A stretch of DNA of 64,000 nt, from positions 15,196,770 through 15,260,769 of the forward strand of contig CM119271.1 of the NCBI GenBank assembly GCA_051294375.1, written 5' to 3'. A model generated the notes under the pieces. The model was given only the letters and a program-made list of their open reading frames with translations, was not told the origin of the DNA and searched no databases. The stretch comes from Paraspadella gotoi (taxonomy: Eukaryota; Chaetognatha). Position 1 is the first letter of the stretch. Each line of letters opens with the position of its first letter. Shown here one piece after another: positions 33,500 through 44,149 of the stretch. The position numbers and the translations under genes were made by a program.

Positions 33500-33990
33500 A
33501 GAAGCTACAGCCCTAAGGGCATTAAAACCCTCTTTTCACGGTGAACCCGTAACGAGTAGAGATCCAATGACTTTTTTTATCTTTCTTGCTCGCAATTCAT
33601 TTGCTTTAACTCTTCCATCTGAATCCATTAGCTAAAATCTTCATTGCCTTCAAGAAGTCTTTCTGACACGATCTGCCACCAAAACGGGGAACTCTATTGA
33701 AGCAATTTACTTTTTATGTTACCCTCTATGCAGCAACCTTCATTGCAGCAACTCCAATTGTCGAAATTACATCCTCGTAATCTTCGTCAAATCATTCTTC
33801 ATATTTCAAGACGTTAATCAGTTTCTGCAACCTTATTGATGCAACCGTATTGCCGCACCCATATTGCTGCAAATGAATTTTCAATATCCTGTCGCAGCGA
33901 TCAGATGGCCGCGACAGTATTGCTGTAACCGCATTGCAGCAACCCTCTCTGCAGCATCGAGACCAAAAAGAATAAAAGAATCGAGTTCCA
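33500..33990. other. Unidentified sequence with TTGCAGCAAC repeats
   Basis: The word ATTGC(A/T/C)GCAAC appears about seven times from 33725 to 33950. Open frames differ between this copy and C (58430-58900) through indels, so no coding call is made. Confidence 0.4.
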
Positions 33991-34019
33991 TTAAAACCTG
34001 AAGCGCGAGGGAAAAGTTC

Positions 34020-34585
34020 GTGTCTGGCCAAGAAATAGAGGAGAGGAAAAGGAAAAGGAAATAAAGAAAAAGGAAGGAAAGAGAGAGAAAAATAAAAAGA
34101 AAGATAAGAAAATAAATTTAAGGAAGAGAAAAAAGGAAAGAAAGGAAAGAGAGAATAAAAGAATAGGAAAGATAAGAAAAAAAATTGAAGAAAGAGAAAA
34201 AAGGAAAGAAAGGAAAAAGAAAGAAAAAGAAAAGGAAAGATAAGAAAATAAATTGAAGGAAGAGAAAAAAGGAAAGAAAGGAAAGAGAGAAAAAAGAAAA
34301 GGAAAGACAAGAAACTAAATTGAAGGAAGAGAAAAAAGGAAAGAAAGGAAAAAAATAGAAAAAGAAAAGGAAAGATAAGAAACTAAATTGAAGGAAGAGA
34401 AAAAAGGAAAGAAAGAGAGGAAAGAGAGAAAGAGGATGGAAAAAAAGGGAAGAAAGAGAGGAAAGGAGGAAAGGGAAAAGGGAGGAAAAGAAAGAAAGAG
34501 AGGTAAGGAAGAAGGGGAGGAAAGGAAAGAAAGGAAAAAAAGGAAAGAAAGGAAAAAAGGTAAGAAAGGGTGGGAAGATATATCT
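34020..34585 (+). repeat. About 60-70 bp purine-rich minisatellite (copy A)
   Basis: About seven units with AAGATAAGAAAATAAATTGA, AGGAAGAGAAAAAAGGAAAG and AAAGGAAAGAGAG. Copy C: 58960-59490. Confidence 0.9.
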
Positions 34586-34689
34586 AACAAAACGAAGAGC
34601 TAAAGGAAAAAAAGAAAAAGAAATAAAGTCCATTGAGATAAAGAAGGAATGAAAATGAGAGGAGAATGAAACAAGAAATAAACTGTGAT

Positions 34690-34860
34690 GTCTTGACGCT
34701 ATGTTATTATCTTGTTAGTGTGACGGAGGCTTTAAATCCGTCATAGCCTTAAATCCGTCATAGCCTTAAATCCGTCATAGCCTTTCCAAAGTCAGGAGCA
34801 AGATCTAGCTTATTTTTTACGTGAATGGATAAATTTGAATATTGGTTTTACCAATTTTAT
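34690..34860 (+). repeat. DR1 copy with a triplicated CCTTAAATCCGTCATAG unit
   Basis: DR1 core (GTTATTATCTTG, TGACGGAGGCTTTAAA, TTCCAAAGTCAGGAGCAAG). A 17-bp unit is repeated three times inside; the same triplication is present in copy C (59635-59690). Confidence 0.6.
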
Positions 34861-35009
34861 ATGTATTGACTATTGAGCAATAATAAGTCTAAAAAGCTAC
34901 TGATTAATAATATTATAATAATATAATGAAGAGAAAGACCTCGCGATTCCCGAGCAGTAACTATGGGCGGATATGCGGTTTTGGAACTGTGCTCTCGTAT
35001 GAGAAGATT

Positions 35010-35085
35010 GTAATGGGGTGGGGGGCTGGGGGCGAGGAACGCGTCGGGGTTGAGGGGGCGGAGGGGCGGGGGGGGGGGCTGATCG
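35010..35085 (+). other. G-run cluster, potential G-quadruplex
   Basis: Runs GGGG, GGGGGG, GGGGG, GGGG, GGGGGG, GGGG and a run of about ten G lie within 75 bp, separated by 1-10 bases. Repeated in C at 59912-59980. Confidence 0.6.
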
Positions 35086-35315
35086 ATTGAATCCATGGTG
35101 CGTCTTTCGCGAGGGAACGATAAGAATTCAGTCTCGAATTTAAGGCGAGAAGAAAAAAGGAAATAAAGAAATTTCCTATATTAAATTAAATTATTAAATT
35201 GTGTTAAATTATCCCCAGTGAAGGAAAAGTCGTCGTTTGTTAGGATAAAAAACTTATAACGAAATGTGGCTAATTTTTAGCGCGAAGATATGAAAATGAA
35301 CAAGATAAGGAGAGC

Positions 35316-35525
35316 GCCTCTCACACTAAGGGCATCTTCCACTAAGCGCCTACCACACTAAGGGCCTTTTCCACTAAGCGCCTCCCACACTAAGGGCCTT
35401 TTCCACTAAGCGCCTCCCACACTAAAGGCCTCTTCCACTAAGCGCTTCTCACACTAAGGGCCTTTTCCACTAAGCGCCTCTCACACTAAGGGCCTCTTTC
35501 ACTCAGCGCCTCCAACACTAAGTGA
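35316..35525 (+). repeat. 32-bp minisatellite CACACTAAGGGCCTTTTCCACTAAGCGCCT (copy A)
   Basis: About six units, each made of two related 16-bp halves (CACTAAGGGCCTTTTC and CACTAAGCGCCTCCCA). Copy C: 60225-60433. Confidence 0.93.
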
Positions 35526-35668
35526 CCTTCCCTTTTTTTTCCTTTATTTTTTTTTGTGGGCACGAGTTGAAAGTCATGGATCGTGGGGCGGTTTTACTTC
35601 GTTGCAGATTTCGTCATTTTCTTGGCTCAGGTCACGCTTTTTTTTTTGTCGGTCTCGATAATTTTGAA

Positions 35669-35906
35669 TCAATCAGATCGCAGAATGAATCCAGAAATTT
35701 TGCGGTAATCGTCGTCGTCGTCGTCGTCGTCGTGACTGTTGTCTTCGTGACTGTCGTCGTCATTATGGTCATTGCCGCCACCGCCACCGCCACTAGCCGC
35801 GCCGGCGCCACCGCCCCCGCCACCGCCCGCCGCCACCCGCAGCAGCTGCCTGGCGCGAAATTTGCGGTCAGTCGCAAGTGAAAAATCTACGCCAAACCTG
35901 CGTTGA
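35669..35906 (-). CDS. Possible exon encoding a Gly-rich then Asp/His-rich segment (copy A)
   Basis: On the minus strand a long pyrimidine tract ends in TTCCTGCAG at 35907. The frame then opens with QRRFGVDFSLATDRKFRARQ, passes through a glycine run (GGGGGGGAGAASGGGG) and an Asp/His run (NDHNDDDSHEDNSHDDDD), and stops with TGA at 35669. The first 25 residues look non-repetitive and charged like real protein. The Asp run derives from a (GTC)n tract, so part could be a microsatellite read in frame. The block appears identical in the second copy (60580-60817). No family recognised and no upstream exon identified. Confidence 0.3.
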
Positions 35907-35911
35907 CTGCA

Positions 35912-35972
35912 GGAAGGGGGGAGCAGGGGGGCGGAAGCAGGGGGCGGAGCAGGGGGGCGGAGCAGGGGGGAA
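35912..35972 (+). repeat. GGGGGGCGGAGCA minisatellite, strong G-quadruplex motif
   Basis: Four to five units of AGCAGGGGGGCGG give at least four G5-6 runs with loops of 3-8 bases, just outside the acceptor of the candidate exon. Copy C: 60824-60883. Confidence 0.8.
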
Positions 35973-36183
35973 TAAATCAATGGATTTGGGGAAAGAGGGA
36001 AGATCGAGGGGAGGAAGGGAAGGAGAGGGAAATGGGGAGAAGGGGCAGGGGTGCAAATGGGAACGAGGGATTAATTAAGTGTATAAATAATGGATAAAAA
36101 ATGAAGGAACTGAAGAAATTAAAAAAATGATCGATTAAAGTCATGAAGGAAATAGACGATAGATTTCCGACCGCGAAAGAGTT

Positions 36184-36197
36184 CCATGCTGAGAGAG

Positions 36198-36257
<60 letters not shown>

Positions 36258-36262
36258 AGAGA
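36184..36262 (+). repeat. (GA)n microsatellite
   Basis: (GA)n with GGA interruptions; matches B 40254-40293 (shorter, uninterrupted) and C 61100-61172. Confidence 0.95.
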
Positions 36263-36417
36263 CGTTGTCAATTGATTTGATCTCGTCTTCTCTCACAGTT
36301 TTTTTCTTCTCTTCGAGATAGGAATTTTACAACACGAGAGAAAATGATAATGATAAATGATGATTAATGATTAATGATTAATAGTATATTAATATTTTAT
36401 TTAGAAATCGTGATTAT

Positions 36418-36475
36418 CGTCGTCGTCGTTGTCGTCGTCGTCGTCGCGCGTCGTCGTCGTCGTCGTCACTCTAAT
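36418..36475 (+). repeat. (GTC)n trinucleotide repeat, copy A
   Basis: TCGTCGTCGTCGTTGTCGTC then a GCGC interruption. Copy B (40452-40510) is longer and uninterrupted; copy C (61328-61378) matches A. Confidence 0.95.
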
Positions 36476-36573
36476 GTCCGTGACAAATTTTGTTGAATAA
36501 TAAAAAATACTTATAGTACAAAATGCTTAGTATTTTTTATCATTTGAAATTGAAGCACTCCAATTATATTTTA

Positions 36574-36609
<36 letters not shown>

Positions 36610-36738
36610 CTATCTCCGACTTCTGGTATAATTCGATCGTAAAAAACCACGAAAAAAAGCTCAATAATTGTTTTTAACGATTTTTTACAATGTTTTTATT
36701 ATGTCGCTTTAGCGTCGAACCAGAGACTTCATTCAGTT

Positions 36739-36739
<1 letters not shown>

Positions 36740-36832
<93 letters not shown>
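36740..36832 (+). repeat. (CT)n microsatellite, copy A
   Basis: About 90 bp with one CC interruption; B 40801-40871 and C 61661-61768 differ in length and interruptions. Confidence 0.95.
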
Positions 36833-36834
<2 letters not shown>

Positions 36835-36899
36835 TCCTGCGGAGACATCGTCCTCCCGATAAGTTCGTGATAAATAAACATTGAACAAAACGCGAAACT

Positions 36900-37790
36900 C
36901 GGTGGAGGGAAATTTTGGGATGGAGAAGGGGAAAGGAAGGAGAGAGGGAGAGAGAGGAGGGAGGAGGAAAGAAGGACGAAGAGGAGGGAGAGAGGAAGAG
37001 GAGGAGGAAAAGGAGAGAGGGAGGGAGAGGAAAAGGAGGAGGAAAGGGATGGAGAGGAGGAAGAAATCAAAAGAAAAGGAAAAAGTTGTTTTGAGTAAAA
37101 AGGAAATTTAAACGCAATTTGGAGAAAATGAAAGAAAGGAAAGAGAGGAAAGGACAGGAAAGGAAAAGAAAGGAAGAAAGGAATTAAGGAAAAGGAAAGG
37201 AATTGAAAGGAGAGAAAAGGAAAGGAAAGGAAAGGAAAAGGAAAAGGAGAGGAAAGGAAATGAAAGGAAAGGAAGGAAAGAAGGAGAGGAAAAGAAAGGA
37301 AAGAAAGAAAGGAAAGAAGAGAAAGGAAAGAAAGGAAAGGAAAGGAAGGAAAGGAAAGGAAAGGAAGGGAAATGAAGAGAAAGGAATGGAAAGGAAAGGA
37401 AAGGAAGGAAAGGAAAGGAAAGGAAAGGAAAGGAAGGGAAAGGAGAGGAAAGGAAATGAAAGGAAGGAAAGGAAAGGAGAGGAAAGAAAAGAAGGAAAGG
37501 AGAGAAAGAAAGGAAAGGAAAGGAAGAGAAAGAATGGAAAAGGAAAGAAAGGAAGGAAGGAAAGGAAAGGAAAGGAGGGAAAGGAAAGGAAAGGAAAGGA
37601 AAGGAAAGAAGGGTGGAAAGAAAGGATTAAGGGAAAAAGAGGGTTGAAGAAGGAGAGAGAAGAGGAACAAAATTGGAGGTCGATCGGGGTTAAAGATGGC
37701 GGACTCTGACAAAGGGAGGAAAAGAAAAGAAAAGAAAAAGAAAAGAAAAGAGAAAAAGAAAGAAACGAAGGAAAAATTAGAGATGGAAGG
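36900..37790 (+). repeat. Purine array with AAAGG pentamers (copy A)
   Basis: GGAGGGAGAGAGGAAGAGG leads into hundreds of bases of (AAAGG)n with GGAAG and GAGAGG variants, a pure purine strand. The array is about 400 bp shorter in C (62050-62210) than in A or B, a clear length difference. Confidence 0.93.
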
Positions 37791-38479
37791 AGAGAAGTAG
37801 AGAAAAAAGAGAGGTTCAGCGGCAAAAGATGAAGAGAAAAGGTTAAGAGGAAGACAAGTGAAGTTAGGAGGGAAAGAGAAAAGGAAATAGGAAAAGAGAG
37901 GAAAAGAAGCAAAAAAGAGAAGAGAAAATAAGAAAGAATATTAGATATGTTCAGTAGCAAAGATGAGAATAGACAAAGAGAGGTTCAGCATAGAAAAGAA
38001 GAGAGATGGATAGTAGAAAAGGATAGAAAATAAAAGAGATGGGATAGTAGAAAAGGATAGTGGTATAGAGAGAGATGATGAGAAGGAAGAGATGAGAGTC
38101 GACGACAACATTCTGCCAAAAAGGGCAAAACGACAAAAACAATCCAGGGGGAATTTCGCCAGGCGGAGGAGGAGGAGGAGGAGGGAGGAGAGGAGCAAGT
38201 GACAAGAATCTGCAAAAAGGAGTGAAAACGCAACCAGAAAAAAAAAAAGAAAAGAAAAAGAAAAAGAAAGAAGAAAAGGTAGACCGTTTCTTTCATCCGG
38301 ATTCCGGATGTAGTTGAATGGGATTATCTTGAAATTTTTTTTGTTTTTAGTTTTTCAGCCGATGTGGAATGAATTTAAGATTTTTTTTAAATTCCGATAT
38401 TTCTTATATTAATACTTATGGGAGTGGTGCTTTTATACGATTGAAATATTTTTTGAACGATATACATACAACTTCATTG

Positions 38480-38665
38480 ATTGAAGCCACGAAAGCCACG
38501 CACTCTGGAGGGAATAAACCAGGATGTGAGAGAATCGATTGAAAGCTTTAGGGTTATGTTATTATCATGCAAGAGGAATAGACGCCACAACCATATAGCC
38601 TGGTCTAAAGTCAGGGGCAAGATAGCTTATTTGTTAAATGAATGGATAGTTTTTATTGTATAATT
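38480..38665 (+). repeat. DR1 copy beside the transposon
   Basis: GAAGCCACGCACTCTGGAGG, GAATCGATTGAAAGCT and AAAGTCAGGGGCAAGATAGC in forward orientation; present in all three locus copies (also 42500-42690 and 63090-63290). Confidence 0.65.
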
Positions 38666-38732
38666 TTTTAAAACTTCATCTCGTATTAATGAGATATCTT
38701 AACTAAATCGTTAAACAGTCAGAGAAGAGGTA

Positions 38733-40032
38733 CTATCTAGAAAAAAGTTAGAACATTTTTTTTTAAAAGTTTATTTATTCATAAAAAATATACAAAACAT
38801 GGGTAAAACATTCTCAATATTGGTATGCCCTCTCTCGGCATCGACCACTGCCTGCATTCGTCTGGGCATGCTCTCGTAAAGCGAATTGAGGTACGAAGGT
38901 GAAATGTTTTTCCACACCTTTTCCACTTCTTTTCAGCCCCGATGTTGATGTTGCGCGTTCTCGACTTTGCATCTTTTTCATCTGCGACCAAAGCGATTCA
39001 ATTGGATTGAGGATCGGGGGAGTTCCCCGGCCAACCGAGAATAAGTTGATATGATGATTGCATGCAACTGCTTAGTCGTAGCGCTCTATGCGCAGGAGCT
39101 CCGTCTTCCATAAAGCGATAGGATCCACGATTTCCGCGCTCAGAAAGATTTTAATGTTTGCCTTCTTTAATATGTCCTGATAACGTCTGCATTGATGGTG
39201 CCATTGACAAAAACAGCTTGGCTTTTTTCGTCTTGTGATGGCACCAAAGACCATGATTTTGACCAGGTGCTTCGTTGTAGTTGCGACACACTCCGGAAGA
39301 AGCTTCACCAGACGACGCCGAATAAACCGCAACCTGCCATTTCTCGAATCTGAATCCACGATTCATCAGAGAAGGCAACCTTGACCAGTCAGCGACGGAC
39401 CAATGGGGAATGATCATTGTGCAAACTGAGACGCTTTGCTTTGATTTTCTCTGTCTTTAAGCTTGTCTTTCGACGTGTACGAGCTGAAAGTCCTGCTGGA
39501 CAGACGGTTGTGACCGTTTTCGATCAACATTAACGGCGGTGCTTTGTAGCTTTTCCTCCATTCCCTTATTCATCTCAGACGGCCGACTTTTTTCGATCCG
39601 CTAAGCAGAGTCTTCAGAATCTGGTCTTGAGCTGGTGTGGTACTTTTTGGTCTTCAGAGCGTGCTGACACACCAAATGTTTTTGATTTGTTGTATCGAGG
39701 TAAAAAATTTGCCAATGGTGGAACGAGGGATTCAAGTCTATTGGCTGATGAATTGTTGCGTCTTTCCCTCTTTCTCAGAGCTACAATTGCACCTTTATGA
39801 ACCAAAGAGAGGGGCTGTCTATTCGCATAACAAATTTAAAAAAAATGAAAAAATAACTAACTCAATTTGAAATAGAAACAAATAACTCATACAAGAATTG
39901 TGAAACTAAAGGCGATTTTTTCCGCCATTTTTCACTTGAGTAGCAATCTTATTTTGCCTCTAAACTTCTATACGGTTGGATCTACGAAAAATGGAAGGAA
40001 GCACTGAAGGAAATTTAGTGTAGAATCTGAAA
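38733..40032 (-). mobile_element. Tc1/mariner transposon, copy A, cut by the assembly gap
   Basis: The left end is a TIR beginning CTATCTAGAAAAAAGTTAG directly after a TA. The element then runs into the N gap before its right TIR. The transposase is on the minus strand and broken by many indels. Recognisable pieces include VAFSDESWIQ (first catalytic Asp, about 39345-39385), LPECVATTTKH and IMVFGAIT, MEDGAPAHRA (second Asp, about 39085-39115) and LNPIESLW (the Glu). These are hallmarks of the DDE domain of Tc1/mariner cut-and-paste transposases. Many indels differ from copy B and may be read errors, so the true state of this copy cannot be judged. Confidence 0.9.
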
Positions 40033-40057
40033 NNNNNNNNNNNNNNNNNNNNNNNNN
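40033..40057. other. Assembly gap, 25 N
   Basis: Twenty-five unknown bases join copies A and B. The flanks overlap in content, so the true gap is probably negative. Confidence 0.99.
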
Positions 40058-40250
40058 AGGGAATGATCGAGGGGAGGAAGGGAAGGAGAGGGAAATGGGG
40101 AGAAGGGGCAGGGGTGCAAATTGGGAACGAGGGATTAATTAAGTGTATAAATAAATGGATATAAAAATGAAGGAACTGAAGAAATTAAAAAATGATCGAT
40201 TAAGTCATTGAAGGAAATAGACGATAGATTTCCGACCGCGAAAGATTCCA

Positions 40251-40294
<44 letters not shown>

Positions 40295-40464
40295 GTTTGT
40301 CAATTGATTTGATCTCGTCTTCTCTCACAGTTTTTTTCTTCCTTCGAGATAGAATTTTACAACCAACGAGAGAAAATGATAATGATAATGATGATTAATG
40401 ATTAATGATTAATGAGTAATGATTAATATTTTATTTAGAAATCGTGATTATCGTCGTCGTCGTT

Positions 40465-40510
<46 letters not shown>

Positions 40511-40621
40511 ACTCTAATGTCCGTGACAAATTTTGTTGAATTAATAAAAAATACTTATAGTACAAAATGCCTTAGTATTTTTTTATCATTTGAAATTGAA
40601 GCAACTCCAATTATATTTTAG

Positions 40622-40663
<42 letters not shown>

Positions 40664-40822
40664 CTATCTCCGACTTCTGGTATAATTCGATCGTAAAAAA
40701 ACCACGAAAAAAAAGCTCAATAATTGTTTTTAACGATTTTTAACAATGTTTTTATTATCGTCGCTTTAGCGTCGAAGCCAGAGACTTCAATTCAGTTTTA
40801 TCTCTCTCTCTCTCTCTCTCTC

Positions 40823-40871
<49 letters not shown>

Positions 40872-43800
40872 CTGCGGAGACATCGTCCTCCCGATAAGTT
40901 CGTGATAAATAAACATTGGAACAAAACCGAAACTCGGTGGAGGGAAATTTTGGGATGGAGAAGGGGAAGGAGAGGAGAAGGGAGAGAGAGGAGGGAGGAG
41001 GGAAGAAGGACGAAGAGGAGGGAGAGAGGAAGAGGAGGAGGAAAAGGAGAGAGGGAGGGAGAGGAAAAGGAGGAGGAAAGGGATGGAGAGGAGGAAGAAA
41101 TCAAAAGAAAAGGAAAAAGTTGTTTTGAGTAAAAAGGAAATTTAAACGCAATTTGGAGAAAATGAAAGAAAGGAAAGGAGAGGAAAGGACAGGAAAGGAA
41201 AAGAAAGGAAAGAAAGGAATTAAGGAAAGGAAAGGATGAAAGGAGAGAAAAGGAAAGGAAAGGGAAAGGAAAGGAAAGGAGAGGAAAGGAAATGAAAGGA
41301 AAGAGGAAAGAAGGAGAGGAAAAGAAAGGAAAGGAAAGAAAGGAAAGAGAAAAGAAGAGAAAGGAAAGGAAAGGAAGGAAAGGAAAGGAAAGGGAAGGGA
41401 AATGAAGAGAAAGGAATGGAAAGGAAAGGAAAGGAAAGGAAAGGAAAGGAAAGGAAAGGAAAGGAAGGGAAAGGAGATGGAAAGGAAATGGAAAGGAAGG
41501 AAAGGAAAGGAGAGGAAAAGAAAAGAAAGGAAAGGAGAGAAAGAAAGGAAAGGAAAGGAAGAGAAAGGAATGAAAAGGAAAGAAAGGAAAGGAAGGAGAA
41601 AGGAAGGAGGAAGGAAGGAAAGGAAAGGAAAGAAAGGAAAGAAGGGTGGAAAGAAAGGATTAAGGGAAAAAGAGGGTTGAAGAAGGAGAGAGAAGAGGAA
41701 AAAAATTGGAGGTCGATCGGGGTTAAAGATGGCGGACTCTGACAAAGGGAGGAAAAGAAAAGAAAAGAAAAAGAAAAGAAAAGAGAAAAAGAAAGAAACG
41801 AGGAAAAATTAGAGATGGAAGGAGAGAAGTAGAAAAAAAGAGAGGTTCAGCGGCAAAAGATGAAGAGAAAAGGTTAGGGAGACAAGTGAAGTTTTAGGAG
41901 GGAAGAGAAAAGGAAATAGGAAAAGAGAGGAAAAGAAGCAAAAAAGAGAAGAGAAAATAGAGAAAGAATATTAGATATGTTCAGTAGCAAAAGATGAGAT
42001 AGACAAAAGAGGTTCAGCTAGAAAAGAAGAGAGATGGGATAGTAGAAAGGATAGAAAATAAAAGAGATGGGATAGTAGAAAAGGATAGTGTTAGAGAGAT
42101 GATGATGAGGAAGAGAGAGTGAGGAGTCGACGACAACATTCTGCCAAAAAGGGCAAAACGACAAAAACAATCCAGGGGGAATTTCGCCAGGCGGAGGAGG
42201 AGGAGGAGGAGGAGGAGGAGAGAGCAAGTGACAAGAATCTGCAAAAAGGAGTGAAAACGCCAACCAAGAAAAAAAAAGAAAAGAAAAAGAAAAAGAAAGA
42301 AGAAAAGGTAGACCGTTTCTTTCATCCGGATTCGGATGTAGTTGAATGGGATTATCTTGAAATTTTTTTTGTTTTAGTTTTTCAGCCGATGTGGAATTGA
42401 ATTTAAGATTTTTTTTAAATTCCGATATTTCTTATATTAATACTTATGGGAGTGGTGCTTTTATACGATTGAAATATTTTTTGAACGATATACATACAAC
42501 TCATTGATGGGAAGCCACGAAGCCACGCACTCTGGAGGGAATAAAACAGGTGTGAGAGAATCGATTGAAAGCTTTAGGGTTATGTTATTATCATGCAAGA
42601 GGAATAGACGCCACAACCCATATAGCCTGGTCTAAAGTCAGGGGCAAGATAGCTTATTTGTTAAATGAATGGATAGTTTTATTGTATAATTTTTTAAAAC
42701 TTCATCTCGTATTAATGAGATATCTTACTAAATCGTTAAACAGTCAGAGAAGAGGTACTATCTAGGAAAAAAGTTAGAACATTTTTTTTTAAAAGTTTAT
42801 ATTATTCATAAAAACATATACTAAACATGGGTAAAACATTCTCAATATTGGTATGCCCTCTCTCGGCATCGACCACTGCCTGCATTCGTCTGGGCATGCT
42901 CTCGTAAAGCGAATTGAGGTACGAAGGTGAAATGTTTTTCCACACCTTTTCCACTTCTTTTCAGCCCCGATGTTGATGTTGCGCGTTCTCGACTTTGCAT
43001 CTTTTCATCTGCGACCAAAGCGATTCAATTGGATTGAGGATCGGGGGAGTTCCCCGGCCAATCCAGAGAATAAGTTGATATGATGATTGGCATGCCAACT
43101 GCTTCAGTCGTAGCGGCTCTATGCGCAGGAGCTCCGTCTTCCATAAAGCGATAGGATCCACGATTTCCGCGCTCAGAAAGATTTTATGTTGCCTTCTTTA
43201 ATATGTCTGATAACGTCTGCATTGATGGTGCCATTGACAAAAACAGCTTGCTTTTTTACGTCCTTGGTGATGGCACCAAAAGACCATGATTTTGACCAGG
43301 TGCTTCGTTGTAGTTGCGACACACTCCGGAAGAAAGCTTCACCCAGACGACGCCGAATAAACGCAACCTGCCATTTCTCGAATTCTGAATCCACGATTCA
43401 TCAAGAAGGCAACCTTGACCAGTCAGCGACGGACCAATGGGGATGATCATTGTGCAACTTGAGACGGCTTTGCTTTGATTTTCTCTGTCTTTAAGCTTGC
43501 TTTCGACGTGTACGAGCTGAAAGTCCTGCTGGACCAGACGGTGTTGACCCGTTTTCGATCAACATTTAACGCGGTGCTTTGTAGCTTTCTCCATTCCCTT
43601 ATTCAGTCTCAGACGCCGACTTTTTTCGATCCGCTAAGCAGAGTCTTCAAGAATCTGGTCTTGAGCTGTGTGGATATTTTTGGTCTTCAGAGCGTGCTGA
43701 CACACCAAATGTTTTTGATTTGTTGTTTCGAGGTAAAAAATTTGCAATGGTGGAACAAGGATTCCAAGTCTATTGGCTGATGAATTGTTGCCGTTCTTTC

Positions 43801-44067
43801 CCTCTTTTCTCAGAGCTACATTGCACCTTTATGAACCAAAGAGAGGGGCTGTCTATTCGCATAACCAAATTTAAAAAAAATGAAAAAATAACTAACTCAA
43901 TTTGAAATAGAAACAAATAACTCATACAAGAATTGTGGAAACTAAAGGCGATTTTTCCGCCATTTTTCACTTGAGTAGCAATCTTATTTTGCCTCTAAAC
44001 TTCTATACGGTTGGATCTACGAAAAAATGGAAGAAGCACTGAAGGAAATTTAAGTGTAGAATCTGAA
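40058..44067. repeat. Locus copy B, overlapping the last 4 kb of copy A
   Basis: From AGGGAATGATCGAGG onward this matches 35996-40032 in order, with scattered one-base indels, a longer (GTC)n tract (40452-40510) and the complete transposon. Starting at a gap with sequence already present before the gap is what two overlapping but unmerged contigs produce. Confidence 0.92.
40950..41770 (+). repeat. Purine array with AAAGG pentamers (copy B)
   Basis: Counterpart of 36900-37790, similar length. Confidence 0.93.
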
Positions 44068-44149
44068 ACATCCTGATTTTTTAAAAATCGAGCAAGTTTT
44101 CGAGTAGATATCCTCAATTAAAAATGTTCTAACTTTCTTTCCTAGATAG
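42758..44149 (-). mobile_element. Tc1/mariner transposon, copy B, both ends present
   Basis: This 1392-bp element has 29-30 bp terminal inverted repeats (left CTATCTAGGAAAAAAGTTAG; right, reversed, CTATCTAGGAAAGAAAGTTA) differing by about one indel. TA dinucleotides flank it at 42756-42757 and 44150-44151, the classical Tc1/mariner target duplication. The minus-strand transposase shows DESWIQN, TTTKH/TWSKSW-type remnants, VNGTINADV, EDGAPAHRAATTEAVGMP, DWPGNSPD and LNPIESLWSQMK, spread over different frames. About 36 residues separate the second Asp from the Glu if the frame is followed by eye. A one-base insertion between SPD and LNPIE is shared with copy A. Segment C has the uninterrupted target at 63358. 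Confidence 0.93.

Larger units (their letters stand above)
35684..36526. repeat. Block apparently identical to 60595-61437
   Basis: About 843 bp match at a constant offset of 24911, including low-complexity GTC, CCGCCA and GA tracts that elsewhere carry indels. It includes the Gly/Asp candidate exon. Confidence 0.8.
26451..40032. repeat. Locus copy A (end of first contig)
   Basis: This 13.6-kb block recurs as segment C (51288-63359) over 26451-38732, and as segment B (40058-44067) over 35996-40032. Order and orientation are the same throughout. Shared landmarks include the GA-rich array, X-box cluster, 65-bp and 70-bp arrays, the TAAGGGCCT array, the Gly/Asp candidate exon and the AAAGG array. 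It ends at an N gap inside the Tc1/mariner element. Confidence 0.92.

Noticed and set aside
36729-37960. Very long Phe/Leu/Ser/Pro minus-strand frame (327 codons) and the similar frame at 41101-41745
   Set aside because: It is the complement of the AAAGG purine array; the absence of stops follows from base composition. Length changes drastically in copy C.
38733-44149. Two independent transposon insertions
   Set aside because: Copies A and B share flanks, insertion point and an internal frameshift, so they are one insertion seen twice across an assembly gap.
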